Source: a virus. Taken from it: 64,000 nt of DNA. The notes under the pieces were generated by a model. It was not told the DNA's origin, did no database searches, and saw only the letters and a list, made by a program, of their open reading frames with translations. The translations under genes and the position numbers were made by a program. This document shows positions 45,093-52,477 of the stretch, one piece after another. Where the stretch lies: positions 62,001 to 126,000 of the IMG/VR virus record IMGVR_UViG_3300025141_000016. The stretch is one strand, 5' to 3'. Positions within the stretch are counted from its first letter, which is position 1; the number at the start of each line of letters is the position of its first letter.

Positions 45093-45574
45093 CCAAGCCT
45101 TCCCCCAGCCGTGTAGCCTCCCGTTACCGAGAGGCCGCGATCACCTTTCGGGATGAGAGTTCGCCCCGTGTGCAGTACGCCCGACGGTTCTCACTGTGTG
45201 ACTCGGAAGCAGACCCACCCCGCAAGCGTGAGTACCTGTTCACGGATGAGTACCGAACCCACAACCGCAAGACATACAAGCGGTTGAAGAAGCCGGTGCT
45301 GGAGAGCCGTGGGGTCACCGACCCTTGCGACGTTGCCTACATCGACTACGGCGGGGGCGGGAAAGACCTGTATCTTCATCTGGTGATCACGCGAGAAGAC
45401 CACCGAGGGAAAGGGCTCGCCACAAGGCTACTCAAAGAGTTCTACTCCAAGAAGGTGCCCAAGGGAGCGGTTGTGCGCTGGGGTCGCATTATGAACCCAA
45501 CCAGCATGGCTCTGTTTGAGAAGATGAAGAAAGCACGCCCCGATGTGGTTCACATGGGCGGCAAGTTCTACTGA
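45089..45574 (+). CDS. GNAT-family acetyltransferase with N-terminal RVASRY tag
   Basis: 161 residues from ATG 45089 (ATGA overlap). The N-terminus SPSRVASRYREAA is the tag; residues 92-120 (DLYLHLVITREDHRGKGLATRL) carry GNAT motif A (RGKGLA). The whole protein aligns by eye with the middle module of the 620-residue protein at 47482, including DSEADPP versus DSEAGDP and the AYIDY/AFLDY strand. It is thus a free-standing version of that module. Confidence 0.85.
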   Translation: MTKPSPSRVASRYREAAITFRDESSPRVQYARRFSLCDSEADPPRKREYLFTDEYRTHNRKTYKRLKKPVLESRGVTDPCDVAYIDYGGGGKDLYLHLVITREDHRGKGLATRLLKEFYSKKVPKGAVVRWGRIMNPTSMALFEKMKKARPDVVHMGGKFY

Positions 45575-46488
45575 CTTGCTCGTAGTCGCCATTCCCCTGC
45601 TACCTCGCGGATGAGGCGCAGCATCCTGGCGATGAGGTTGGGGTTGGACTTGGTGAGTCGCGCAATCTCGGACTTCCGGTAGCCCTGGACCATCAGGCCA
45701 ACGCACTCATGGGAGAGGGTGGCGCACATCCCTCGTTCGGTGGCCCGACTCCCGACCATGGTCATCAGCCCATCCGTGAGGGTTTGGAGGTCTGTCTCGT
45801 CTTCCTGGGAGGGGCCGACTATGGCTATGTCTGCACCCGCAACGTCCTCTATTACATCATCGAGCCCTGGGACTCCGAAGACCTCGTTGCGCTCCAGGCG
45901 AGAGTACCGACGACGGTAGTTGGATACGATGCACCCACACACCATGTGGACATAGTGCCCGAAGGAACTCTTGCGGGGGTCAAAAGGGCACTTCCCACCA
46001 TTCCGCACAAGTAGGCCCTTGTAAATCTCTTGCAGCACATCGTCCGGGTCGTAGCCGTACTTGATGACGCGCCGACCGTATCCCGCATAGAACAGTTTTC
46101 GGACCTCGTGTCCCCGCTTCTCCAAGTCAATCCCCAAGGGGGCAACGGGAGCCTCAATGGAGAGGACACGGCTGGTGCGGATCATCGCCTTGGGTTTGAC
46201 AACCGTGAGGTCAGGACGATTCTTGAAAAGCCGGAGGGTGTCAATCGCAGGCTCGGGGGGCCGATAGGTTCCCTGGCGGAAGTAGCGATCAAAAGTGACC
46301 TTGGGATCACGGTGATGAGATCGAGGCTTGGGGTCTTGGTTGACCAACGCCATGATGGTCTGTCGAGCGGAGGGGTATCTCACCGATCCGTTGGGCCACG
46401 AGACGAGAAAACCATTGGTATCGGCCAACACGCGATGACCCCCATGTTCTGTGCGTGCGTAAAAGGTTCCCTCTGTCCTCATCAACAT
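45568..46488 (-). CDS. RNA polymerase sigma-factor-like protein
   Basis: 306 residues on the minus strand, GAGGAGG upstream of ATG 46488. Residues about 125-200 resemble sigma-70 region 2: GYDPDDVLQEIYKGLL then FDPRKSSFGHYVHMVCG and CIVSNYRRRYSRLE, matching the -10 recognition/melting helices of ECF and T4 gp55-like sigmas. Residues 258-300 (GYRKSEIARLTKSNPNLIARML) look like a region 4 helix-turn-helix. The N-terminal 100 residues are unrecognised. It could redirect host RNA polymerase to phage promoters such as the repeated element described here. Confidence 0.75.
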   Translation of the reverse strand: MLMRTEGTFYARTEHGGHRVLADTNGFLVSWPNGSVRYPSARQTIMALVNQDPKPRSHHRDPKVTFDRYFRQGTYRPPEPAIDTLRLFKNRPDLTVVKPKAMIRTSRVLSIEAPVAPLGIDLEKRGHEVRKLFYAGYGRRVIKYGYDPDDVLQEIYKGLLVRNGGKCPFDPRKSSFGHYVHMVCGCIVSNYRRRYSRLERNEVFGVPGLDDVIEDVAGADIAIVGPSQEDETDLQTLTDGLMTMVGSRATERGMCATLSHECVGLMVQGYRKSEIARLTKSNPNLIARMLRLIREVAGEWRLRASQ

Positions 46489-46597
46489 ACGATCTTCCTC
46501 CTCATCAGCGTAGATAGTGGTATCACAGTACCGACTTCCAGGGAAACCTTACCCCCTCATACAAGCCCTCAAAGGGGCGATGTGTCGATAGTGGTCT

Positions 46598-46605
46598 TAT
46601 ACCCC
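46598..46605 (+). promoter_or_regulatory. TATACCCC box in the divergent gap
   Basis: TATACCCC is followed directly by a CCTCTGC/GCAGAGAGG inverted repeat. The box lies between the leftward sigma-like gene and the rightward gene at 46691. Confidence 0.35.
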
Positions 46606-46629
46606 TCTGCGGGCAGAGAGGTGCGGACC

Positions 46630-46698
46630 ATGTGCGCGAAATGCAGTAACGTACTGATCGGTTCCTGGCTTCCTGTTGGGGTACACCGATATGTATGA
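46630..46698 (+). CDS. Possible 22-residue leader peptide
   Basis: ATG 46630 opens a 22-codon frame (MCAKCSNVLIGSWLPVGVHR...) that ends in TGA overlapping the start of the next gene, with AGAGG about 8 nt upstream. A CxxC occurs near the start. It may couple translation to the following gene, which lacks its own clear Shine-Dalgarno. Could be chance. Confidence 0.35.
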   Translation: MCAKCSNVLIGSWLPVGVHRYV

Positions 46699-47479
46699 GA
46701 AAAACGCCGGAATCAAGGAATGGATGGGGTGGATGGCACAGCCTCTTTCCGTCATCCTGAAAGGGCACAAAGACCTCATCTACGGACCCGTGGATGGCCT
46801 GATGGATGAAGTGATCCGTCAGATCGCTCCCCAGATTGTGAAGGCCATTGGAGAACGAGAGATCGATGAGGACGTGGAGGAGTTTCTGGAAGGTGCCCAG
46901 GAAGGCCGTTTCGATGCCCTTTCAGGCTACCTTGCTGACCCTGACCTCACGGCCCCCGACGATGAACAGGCGGGTTACGACTGGGGGTTTTCTCATGCCG
47001 AGGAATGGAAGGGAAAGACTCTCCCCACCGCTGTCGAGCGAAAGGTGGTGCAGGAGCAGATCAAGGAGTTCCGAAGCCGTGTCACAGAAGAAGTGGTCAT
47101 TGACCTCATGGAAAAGACATGGCACGCCCTATCACCCTCCCACACCATCAAGGCCATCATCAGGGCCGTCAAGAAGCATGGTTGGAAACTCGGTATCGGG
47201 TTTGTGCTCTTTGAGATCGTTGAGCACGCCCTCTTGCCAGCCGTGATGATCAAGCTGACGGGCAACCCCCACTGGGCTATTTTGGGCACCCTCCCCATCG
47301 GTGAGATCATCTACGCCATCGCCATGCGTGTGTTGGGCAGGGCAGACAAGAACTTGGACAAGTTGGACGAGGACGGTCACTTGGATTGGTATGAGGCCAA
47401 GTACGGCCCGGTGAGACTGGCCTCCCAACGTCGCCCTTCGTGTGAGCAAGTCGCATACCGCTACTGCACAGGGAGGTAG
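46691..47479 (+). CDS. Membrane-associated hypothetical protein with C-terminal RVA-type tag
   Basis: 262 residues from ATG 46691. Mostly helical with two hydrophobic segments near residues 170-215 (GIGFVLFEIVEHALLPAVMI and WAILGTLPIGEIIYAIAM). It ends in SCEQVAYRYCTGR, a variant of the RVASRY motif, so the tag is at the C-terminus here. Function unknown; adjacent to the modular 620-residue protein. Confidence 0.78.
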   Translation: MYEKNAGIKEWMGWMAQPLSVILKGHKDLIYGPVDGLMDEVIRQIAPQIVKAIGEREIDEDVEEFLEGAQEGRFDALSGYLADPDLTAPDDEQAGYDWGFSHAEEWKGKTLPTAVERKVVQEQIKEFRSRVTEEVVIDLMEKTWHALSPSHTIKAIIRAVKKHGWKLGIGFVLFEIVEHALLPAVMIKLTGNPHWAILGTLPIGEIIYAIAMRVLGRADKNLDKLDEDGHLDWYEAKYGPVRLASQRRPSCEQVAYRYCTGR

Positions 47480-47481
47480 CC

Positions 47482-49344
47482 ATGAGCAGTTGCCCCATTC
47501 GGTCACAGGCATACGGCGGCCTCCCTTCCGTCGGGGGCTTCGGATCCATCATGGAGTTCGGAGTCGGGCTTGGGACCATCTTTGAGGCCGCTCATTGTCT
47601 ACTTGGCTCCCTCGGCAAGAATCTGGGGAGAGAGGATGACTGGGTGGCGATGCTCGGTGTCGAGAAAGGCCATCTGAACGAGGAAGCTGGGATCATCAAG
47701 GACGCCCTCCGTGAGTATGCTCGACCTGTCTACCGCGAGCAGATGCTCGACTTCTCCCAGTACAAGCCCGAGTGGCAGGAGAGGATGCGGGAGTCTGCGG
47801 AGAGGCAGGTCGAGGACATTCAACAGGCTGGACCCAAGTTGGCCTCTCTCGCCAAGGGTAGGGCATCGGCTTTTGTGGAAAATCTGGAAACGGAGGATGC
47901 CCCTGTCGAGTGGGTGAACACCGTTGAGGCCACCTACCTCATGGTGATCGCGTTGGCCGAGGCTGCGGTGAAGGCCGTGAATGACTGGCCCGACTCTATG
48001 GGGAACCCCTTTGCGGACCCCAAGGTGACCCGAGCCGCTGGGCTCATGGAAAAGCATCTCGCGGCTCTGTTCCGATGGGGATCCTCCCAGCGGGTTGCGC
48101 GTCGATACGCTTCCCAGAAGTTCCAGTGGACGCGCTCTCCCCTCTCCTACAACGTGAGCGGGACTGCGAAGCGGCTCGGACTCCTCGACTCGGAAGCAGG
48201 TGACCCCGATGAGTGGGAGACTTACTTCGCGGAAACCCAAAAGGAACTCCGCAAGAAGAACCGCCAGCGGTACAAAAAGCCTCGGTACGAAACAATCCCT
48301 GGTGCGGAACCTGGGACGGTTGCCTTCCTCGACTACCACGAGTTCCCAAACTACTACGGGGACGGGAAACTCTACCTTTACCTCGACTATGTATCGACTC
48401 GGCATGACCGGCTCGGTCAGGGGCACGCTCGGAAGCTGTTTGAGGAGATGCTGCGGAAGCACGGCAAGGACTCCCACTACGATTTCGGACGCATCGCGCA
48501 CAAGGCGGTCTACAAGATTTTCCGCGACTGGCAGTCGCGGGGGATCAACGTCCGGGGAAAGAACTGGGGCGGCTACACCGACGAGGAAGTCGGCCTCCGA
48601 AGCGCCTCTGCCGTCCGGGTCGTTGCTCGCTTTGAAAATCTCCGAAAAACAGACCGGCACACCGTCTACCACGGGACAGGCATCGGCCAACTCCCCCAGT
48701 TGATCAATGGGTTTGATGCAACCAAGATGAAAGGCCGAAGCTACAACACGCGCCCCCACAAAGGGATGTTTGTCTCACCCGACCTTGCCACTGCAAAGAA
48801 GTTCGGTCAGGTGATCCTTGAACTGGAAATCCCCGCCCGTTTCCTGCATGGGCGCGATTGGGCCGGAAAACCCTTACACCCCAAACTACAAGAGGAAGCG
48901 GAAGGGATGTTCCCCGAGTCGTTCCGCCCCGACCTCTCTTACATGCTGGAAGCCGGGGAACCACAGGCATTGGTTCTTGGCCTCGTTTCGCCCAGGCAGA
49001 TCCGCCGCGTGCTTTATGACGGGAAATGGTACTCCCGTAAAGACTTCCTCGCCCTCGACTGGGAAGACCTCAAAACCCCTCGCCGTCGCCCTATGCGCGA
49101 TCTCGGAGTGGATGTTTCTGATCCCAGCCTTTCGTGGGAGGACTTCATAGAAGCCAGCGCAACTCTCTTTGAGTCACCCGTCGCCCGCATCCAAAAAGTG
49201 CTTGGTCGTTGGGTGGAGCAAGGGAAGAACGCCCGCTGGGTGGCGAAGCAGCTTGAAGTGGTGTGGGAACCTCTCACCGCTCGTCGCTATGCCGAACGAT
49301 TCTTCGGGACGCAAGACAGGGAGGCACAGAGGGGGATGCCGTGA
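47482..49344 (+). CDS. Three-module protein: helical domain - GNAT - ADP-ribosyltransferase-like, joined by RVA tags
   Basis: 620 residues (GGGAGG upstream). Residues 1-200 helical; then QRVARRYAS (204-210); a GNAT-like module (to about 370; LYLYLDYV, RHDRLGQGHARKL) paralogous to the protein at 45089; then AVRVVARF (about 378); then an ADP-ribosyltransferase-like module starting TVYHGTG (H397) with GMFVSPDLATAKKFG and a late GEPQAL Glu, similar to the protein at 44220. The C-terminus has ARRYAERF. Each tag sits at a module boundary. Looks like a polyprotein of host-takeover enzymes; processing is hypothetical. Confidence 0.82.
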   Translation: MSSCPIRSQAYGGLPSVGGFGSIMEFGVGLGTIFEAAHCLLGSLGKNLGREDDWVAMLGVEKGHLNEEAGIIKDALREYARPVYREQMLDFSQYKPEWQERMRESAERQVEDIQQAGPKLASLAKGRASAFVENLETEDAPVEWVNTVEATYLMVIALAEAAVKAVNDWPDSMGNPFADPKVTRAAGLMEKHLAALFRWGSSQRVARRYASQKFQWTRSPLSYNVSGTAKRLGLLDSEAGDPDEWETYFAETQKELRKKNRQRYKKPRYETIPGAEPGTVAFLDYHEFPNYYGDGKLYLYLDYVSTRHDRLGQGHARKLFEEMLRKHGKDSHYDFGRIAHKAVYKIFRDWQSRGINVRGKNWGGYTDEEVGLRSASAVRVVARFENLRKTDRHTVYHGTGIGQLPQLINGFDATKMKGRSYNTRPHKGMFVSPDLATAKKFGQVILELEIPARFLHGRDWAGKPLHPKLQEEAEGMFPESFRPDLSYMLEAGEPQALVLGLVSPRQIRRVLYDGKWYSRKDFLALDWEDLKTPRRRPMRDLGVDVSDPSLSWEDFIEASATLFESPVARIQKVLGRWVEQGKNARWVAKQLEVVWEPLTARRYAERFFGTQDREAQRGMP

Positions 49345-49406
49345 ACTGGGTGGCGGCCAACTTCAATCAGTACCGGAAGTTTCTGACCTGCTGACTCACC
49401 GGGCGG

Positions 49407-49439
49407 AACCTAACCTCCCAATAAAAAGGTAGGTTTTTC
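49407..49439 (+). terminator. Intrinsic terminator candidate
   Basis: AACCTAACC pairs with GGTAGGTT (one bulge) around an A/T-rich loop and is followed by a T-run (TTTTTCTT). It lies just after the effector cluster and just before a promoter-like element. Confidence 0.55.
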
Positions 49440-49446
49440 TTCTGGA

Positions 49447-49481
49447 GGGGGGTTCAACTCGGGCCGGTATCTCCGTATAGG
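49447..49481 (+). promoter_or_regulatory. Promoter-like element, canonical copy
   Basis: G-run, TTCAACTC (49453-49460), 7 nt GGGCCGG, TATCTCCGTATAGG (49468-49481). The spacer sequence differs from other copies but its length is the same. Confidence 0.75.
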
Positions 49482-49525
49482 CGTGAACCGTAGGGTGACC
49501 TACGCTCTTTACTCACCCCTTCCAT

Positions 49526-49540
49526 GCTCCATTGAGGAGC
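49526..49540 (+). promoter_or_regulatory. Leader hairpin with ATTGA loop
   Basis: GCTCC-ATTGA-GGAGC, perfect 5-bp stem with an AYYGA loop, immediately before the CGGAG Shine-Dalgarno of the next gene. Confidence 0.5.
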
Positions 49541-49553
49541 CCCGGAGATCGTC

Positions 49554-49766
49554 ATGGGCCGCAAAATCCGCCGTCAACGTGCCAAGGGCAAACGGGCTGA
49601 CCGTATCCACGCCAGCATCAAGGCCCAGCGTGGGCTCGACAGGGCTGAACACTTCGCCAAGGGTGGCGATCTCGTTCAGTATTGGGGTGGACCCAAGACG
49701 GTGACGCGAAACCGCAAGCGGGATGCGTCCCGTAATGCGTGTCGCGTCACCGTGAAGGACTACTAA
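49554..49766 (+). CDS. Small highly basic protein
   Basis: 70 residues with about one quarter Arg/Lys (GRKIRRQRAKGKRADR). CGGAG lies 7 nt before ATG. Likely nucleic-acid binding or a small ribosome-like protein; no family recognised. First gene after a promoter-like element. Confidence 0.7.
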   Translation: MGRKIRRQRAKGKRADRIHASIKAQRGLDRAEHFAKGGDLVQYWGGPKTVTRNRKRDASRNACRVTVKDY

Positions 49767-49780
49767 CCCCGGAGTCTTCT

Positions 49781-50167
49781 ATGTCCCCCACCACCGAAAT
49801 CAGTATCGCCTTCCTTCGCCGCATCTATGCCAAGGGAAGTCTCTCGATAACCGAGGCGGTGACCGCTTTTGATGACCGGTGGGGTGCCCTCCCCGAAGGG
49901 GGTGGCACCCTCAACTACCATCTCCAGTTCTCGCTGGCTCACTACCTGGGGGAACTGCCTTCCTACTCGCACCTGTCCCCCACAGTCCTCGTCGCTGCCC
50001 CCACCACGGACAAGCAACGCGAGGTGTTGAAGGTGTGGGAGGAAGGCACCGATGGCGGCAACCTCCCTGCCGACTTCGATTGGACCACCTACGAGTCTAT
50101 CCCTTACCGCTTCGCTCCAGGCTGGCGGCGACGGTACAAGACGATTGAGCCCTGTCCTTCCTGCTGA
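49781..50167 (+). CDS. Small hypothetical protein
   Basis: 128 residues from ATG 49781 (CCGGAG upstream); a longer frame from 49739 overlaps the previous gene and lacks a ribosome site. Mixed helix/strand, ends in CPSC. No family recognised. Confidence 0.72.
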   Translation: MSPTTEISIAFLRRIYAKGSLSITEAVTAFDDRWGALPEGGGTLNYHLQFSLAHYLGELPSYSHLSPTVLVAAPTTDKQREVLKVWEEGTDGGNLPADFDWTTYESIPYRFAPGWRRRYKTIEPCPSC

Positions 50168-50183
50168 CCTTTTGACCCCCGGA

Positions 50184-50198
50184 CTCGCACCGAGCGAG
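50184..50198 (+). promoter_or_regulatory. Leader hairpin with ACCGA loop
   Basis: CTCGC-ACCGA-GCGAG, perfect 5-bp stem with AYYGA loop, a few bases before the GGAG preceding GTG 50212. Confidence 0.5.
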
Positions 50199-50211
50199 CA
50201 TGGAGAGTTTC

Positions 50212-50718
50212 GTGGATACCAACGTCCTTCGCGGTGCGAAAATCCTTGCCATTGAGGGCATGGCCCCTTCCTCGGAAACCGTCACCCTTACGACCGACCG
50301 AGGGGTGCTGCGTCTGCACCACCATCAGGATTGCTGTGAATCCGTGGCGGTGGAAGACGTGACCGGTGACCCTGCCGACTTGATCGGTGCGATCATCCGT
50401 GACTTCCGCGAAGACACCAAGGACCACCCTGACACCAGTGAGTCCTGGGTCCAGATGTGGACGTTCTACAACATCGTGACGGACAAGGCTGATGCCCAGA
50501 TCCGTTGGTGCGGGGCCAGCAACGGCTACTACAGCATCTCTGTGAGCATGGAGTGGGAGACTACCCTTCCCCCCATCTCCAAGTGCCTGCCGCCCCCCTT
50601 CGCCGGGATCCGCAGGATTGACGAAGACGGCACCGCCCGGAACTACCAGGGCGACGTGCTCGTCACCCTCCCCCCAGAGTCGGTGAACAACATCCTCTCT
50701 GCCTATGACCTCTCGTGA
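50212..50718 (+). CDS. DUF7448-like protein with shared C-terminal module
   Basis: 168 residues from GTG 50212, preferred over ATG 50200 because GGAG lies 7 nt upstream. Residues about 25-60 (VTLTTDRGVLRLHHHQDCCE then VAVEDVTGDPADLIG) have the QDCCE...ED...GD...DL signature of a small phage/bacterial family I know as DUF7448. The last about 45 residues (LPPPFAGIRRIDEDGT, GDVLVTLPPESVNNI) are the module also at the C-termini of the proteins at 34617 and 51978. Function unknown. Confidence 0.78.
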   Translation: MDTNVLRGAKILAIEGMAPSSETVTLTTDRGVLRLHHHQDCCESVAVEDVTGDPADLIGAIIRDFREDTKDHPDTSESWVQMWTFYNIVTDKADAQIRWCGASNGYYSISVSMEWETTLPPISKCLPPPFAGIRRIDEDGTARNYQGDVLVTLPPESVNNILSAYDLS

Positions 50719-50729
50719 TGGAGCCTCCC

Positions 50730-51500
50730 ATGACTGACCCCAAGCCCCGCTTGTCCGTCGCTCCATTGAACGAGGATCGACTCCGGCAGTACGTCCTCGA
50801 CATTCTGTCGGGTCAGGTGCTCACGAGCGACCAAGTTCGTGCTCGGGACATAGGCATGGTCTTCATGCCTCTGATCATGGGAGCCCTGTCTCCCCCGGAC
50901 GAGGTGATCGTCAAACACATGGGGAGTGCGACTCCCCCCGAAACCCTCGACGGGGATCCCCCCAAGCCGGAACATCCTGGCTACCCAGAGGGAGTAGGGG
51001 AACCTCCCACCAAACCTGTCCTGGGCAAGATCAATCCCCAGATCCTCTCTGACCTTGATTGGGGGGAGACTACGGAGATCGAGGTGAATGAAGCCAAGGC
51101 CATCGTGGAGGCCGGAAACTCCCGGCTGGTTCGGGAGTGGGACGCAGCCCTGATGGCGTGGGAACGCGCAATCGAGGCCGAGGGGAAGGTCCGTTGTGAG
51201 ATAGACGCGACCCATGAAGCTGCAATCGAGGCGTGGAAGGCCAAACTGGCCGTCCACACGGATCGCCAAGCCGAACGCCAATCTGCCCACGACGAGTGGG
51301 TGGCCCGTTTCGATGTGGTCTTTGACGAGTGGCGGAACAACATCGCCGTCGTCGCGGGCAACATGAAGGACACCTTTCCCCGGTCGATCAACGGCTACCC
51401 CATGTTCCATGCTATCGCACTCATCGGCCATGACGACTGGAAGCGCATCCGTGCTGCCGTCATCCGTGAACAAGATCGCGCCAAGACCTTGGAGGTCTGA
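50730..51500 (+). CDS. Hypothetical protein with coiled-coil region
   Basis: 256 residues from ATG 50730 (GGAG 7 nt upstream; earlier in-frame GTG and ATG lack one). A Pro/Glu-rich linker (residues about 75-100) separates an N-terminal helical part from a long Ala/Glu/Trp helical stretch (AIVEAGNSRLVREWDAALMA) likely to be coiled coil. Coupled to the next gene by TGATG. No family recognised. Confidence 0.75.
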   Translation: MTDPKPRLSVAPLNEDRLRQYVLDILSGQVLTSDQVRARDIGMVFMPLIMGALSPPDEVIVKHMGSATPPETLDGDPPKPEHPGYPEGVGEPPTKPVLGKINPQILSDLDWGETTEIEVNEAKAIVEAGNSRLVREWDAALMAWERAIEAEGKVRCEIDATHEAAIEAWKAKLAVHTDRQAERQSAHDEWVARFDVVFDEWRNNIAVVAGNMKDTFPRSINGYPMFHAIALIGHDDWKRIRAAVIREQDRAKTLEV

Positions 51501-51877
51501 TGTACGTCCGAGAAATCGAGCATGAGGATGGGTCAGTAACGGTCGAGAAATACACCCCTGGGAGCCCCCAGGAAGCCATGGCAGCTTTCAGCGACCTCTG
51601 GGCGATGGAATCCACCCATGGCCCCTACACCATATCAACGGTCTTTCTTGCGCTTGGCCCGTGCCCTTATGAGACGATGGTGTTTGTCGGGGATTCCAAT
51701 GCCGACAGAGAGATGGACCGCTACAGCACCCGAGCAGGAGCGATCAAGGGGCACCACCGGATCTCGTGTAAGTGGCGGGACATTTTCACGGCTAACCTTG
51801 CCCTGTTGGGGGAGGGTTTCTGGCTTCCTGTTGGAGAAGATTCTGCGGAGAAAACACCCACCACCGCTGAACTTTAG
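51500..51877 (+). CDS. Small hypothetical protein
   Basis: 125 residues; ATG overlaps the upstream TGA by one base. Mixed alpha/beta, no recognised family. Confidence 0.7.
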   Translation: MYVREIEHEDGSVTVEKYTPGSPQEAMAAFSDLWAMESTHGPYTISTVFLALGPCPYETMVFVGDSNADREMDRYSTRAGAIKGHHRISCKWRDIFTANLALLGEGFWLPVGEDSAEKTPTTAEL

Positions 51878-51884
51878 TGCCCCA

Positions 51885-51919
51885 GGGGGGTTCAACTCGC
51901 CCCCCTATCTCCGTATAGG
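51885..51919 (+). promoter_or_regulatory. Promoter-like element, canonical copy
   Basis: GGGGGG, TTCAACTC (51891-51898), 7 nt GCCCCCC, TATCTCCGTATAGG (51906-51919). A TATACCC box follows at 51935. Confidence 0.78.
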
Positions 51920-51950
51920 AGTGAGGCCCCCATCTATACCCTTTTCCAGC

Positions 51951-51965
51951 CCTGCATCGAGCAGG
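51951..51965 (+). promoter_or_regulatory. Leader hairpin with ATCGA loop
   Basis: CCTGC-ATCGA-GCAGG, perfect 5-bp stem with AYYGA loop, directly before CAAGGAG. Confidence 0.5.
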
Positions 51966-51977
51966 CAAGGAGCCCCT

Positions 51978-52469
51978 ATGACCTACCGAAATGTCGAGTA
52001 TCCCGAGGCTGTTGCCGCAGCTAATGAGGGACTTCCCTTCACGATTTGCTGGGAGTTCTCTGGTGCCAATGGCAAGAACAAATCCGGCACGTCCGACAAG
52101 TTCTGGCTGATTGAGCGCACCTGCAAAAACGGTGAGGTGTACCGACGGTTCGGCAAGAAAGGAGCCAACGGCCAGCGTCAACTGATTCCGAGTGTCGCGA
52201 GCGGGCTGCTCCAAGGTCGGGGAAAGGAAAAAAAGGGGTACGTCCTCTCCTTCGCTTCCGTTGTCGCTCCCGCTGGGCAGTCCGACCACCCCGACCCGAG
52301 GGTAAGGCCCCTGATCTCCAAGATGCTCCCTGCCCCTTTCTGCCACATCCGCATGGTCCATGAGGCACCGATTGGGACATGGAACGCCTATGACAGCGAA
52401 GGGAACGTCGTGGTCACCCTGGCTGCGGACACGGCAGCAGAAATCATCGCAACCTACACGCTGGCATAG
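51978..52469 (+). CDS. WGR-like domain protein with shared C-terminal module
   Basis: 163 residues from ATG 51978 (AAGGAG upstream). Residues about 36-90 (SDKFWLIERTCKNGEVYRRF then GKKGANGQRQ ... KKGYVLSF) follow the WGR layout (K-F/Y-W ... x-R-x-G-x-x-G ... KGY), with the signature Trp replaced by Arg. WGR domains bind nucleic acid ends in PARPs and bacterial MolR-like proteins. The C-terminus carries the LPAPF...VTL module. It lies 8 nt before the DNA ligase, suggesting cooperation at DNA breaks. Confidence 0.75.
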   Translation: MTYRNVEYPEAVAAANEGLPFTICWEFSGANGKNKSGTSDKFWLIERTCKNGEVYRRFGKKGANGQRQLIPSVASGLLQGRGKEKKGYVLSFASVVAPAGQSDHPDPRVRPLISKMLPAPFCHIRMVHEAPIGTWNAYDSEGNVVVTLAADTAAEIIATYTLA

Positions 52470-52477
52470 GAGCAAGC

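Noticed and set aside
47599-48759. 386-codon minus-strand frame opposite the three-module protein
   Set aside because: Antisense shadow; the plus strand has GNAT and ART-like motifs and conserved tags.
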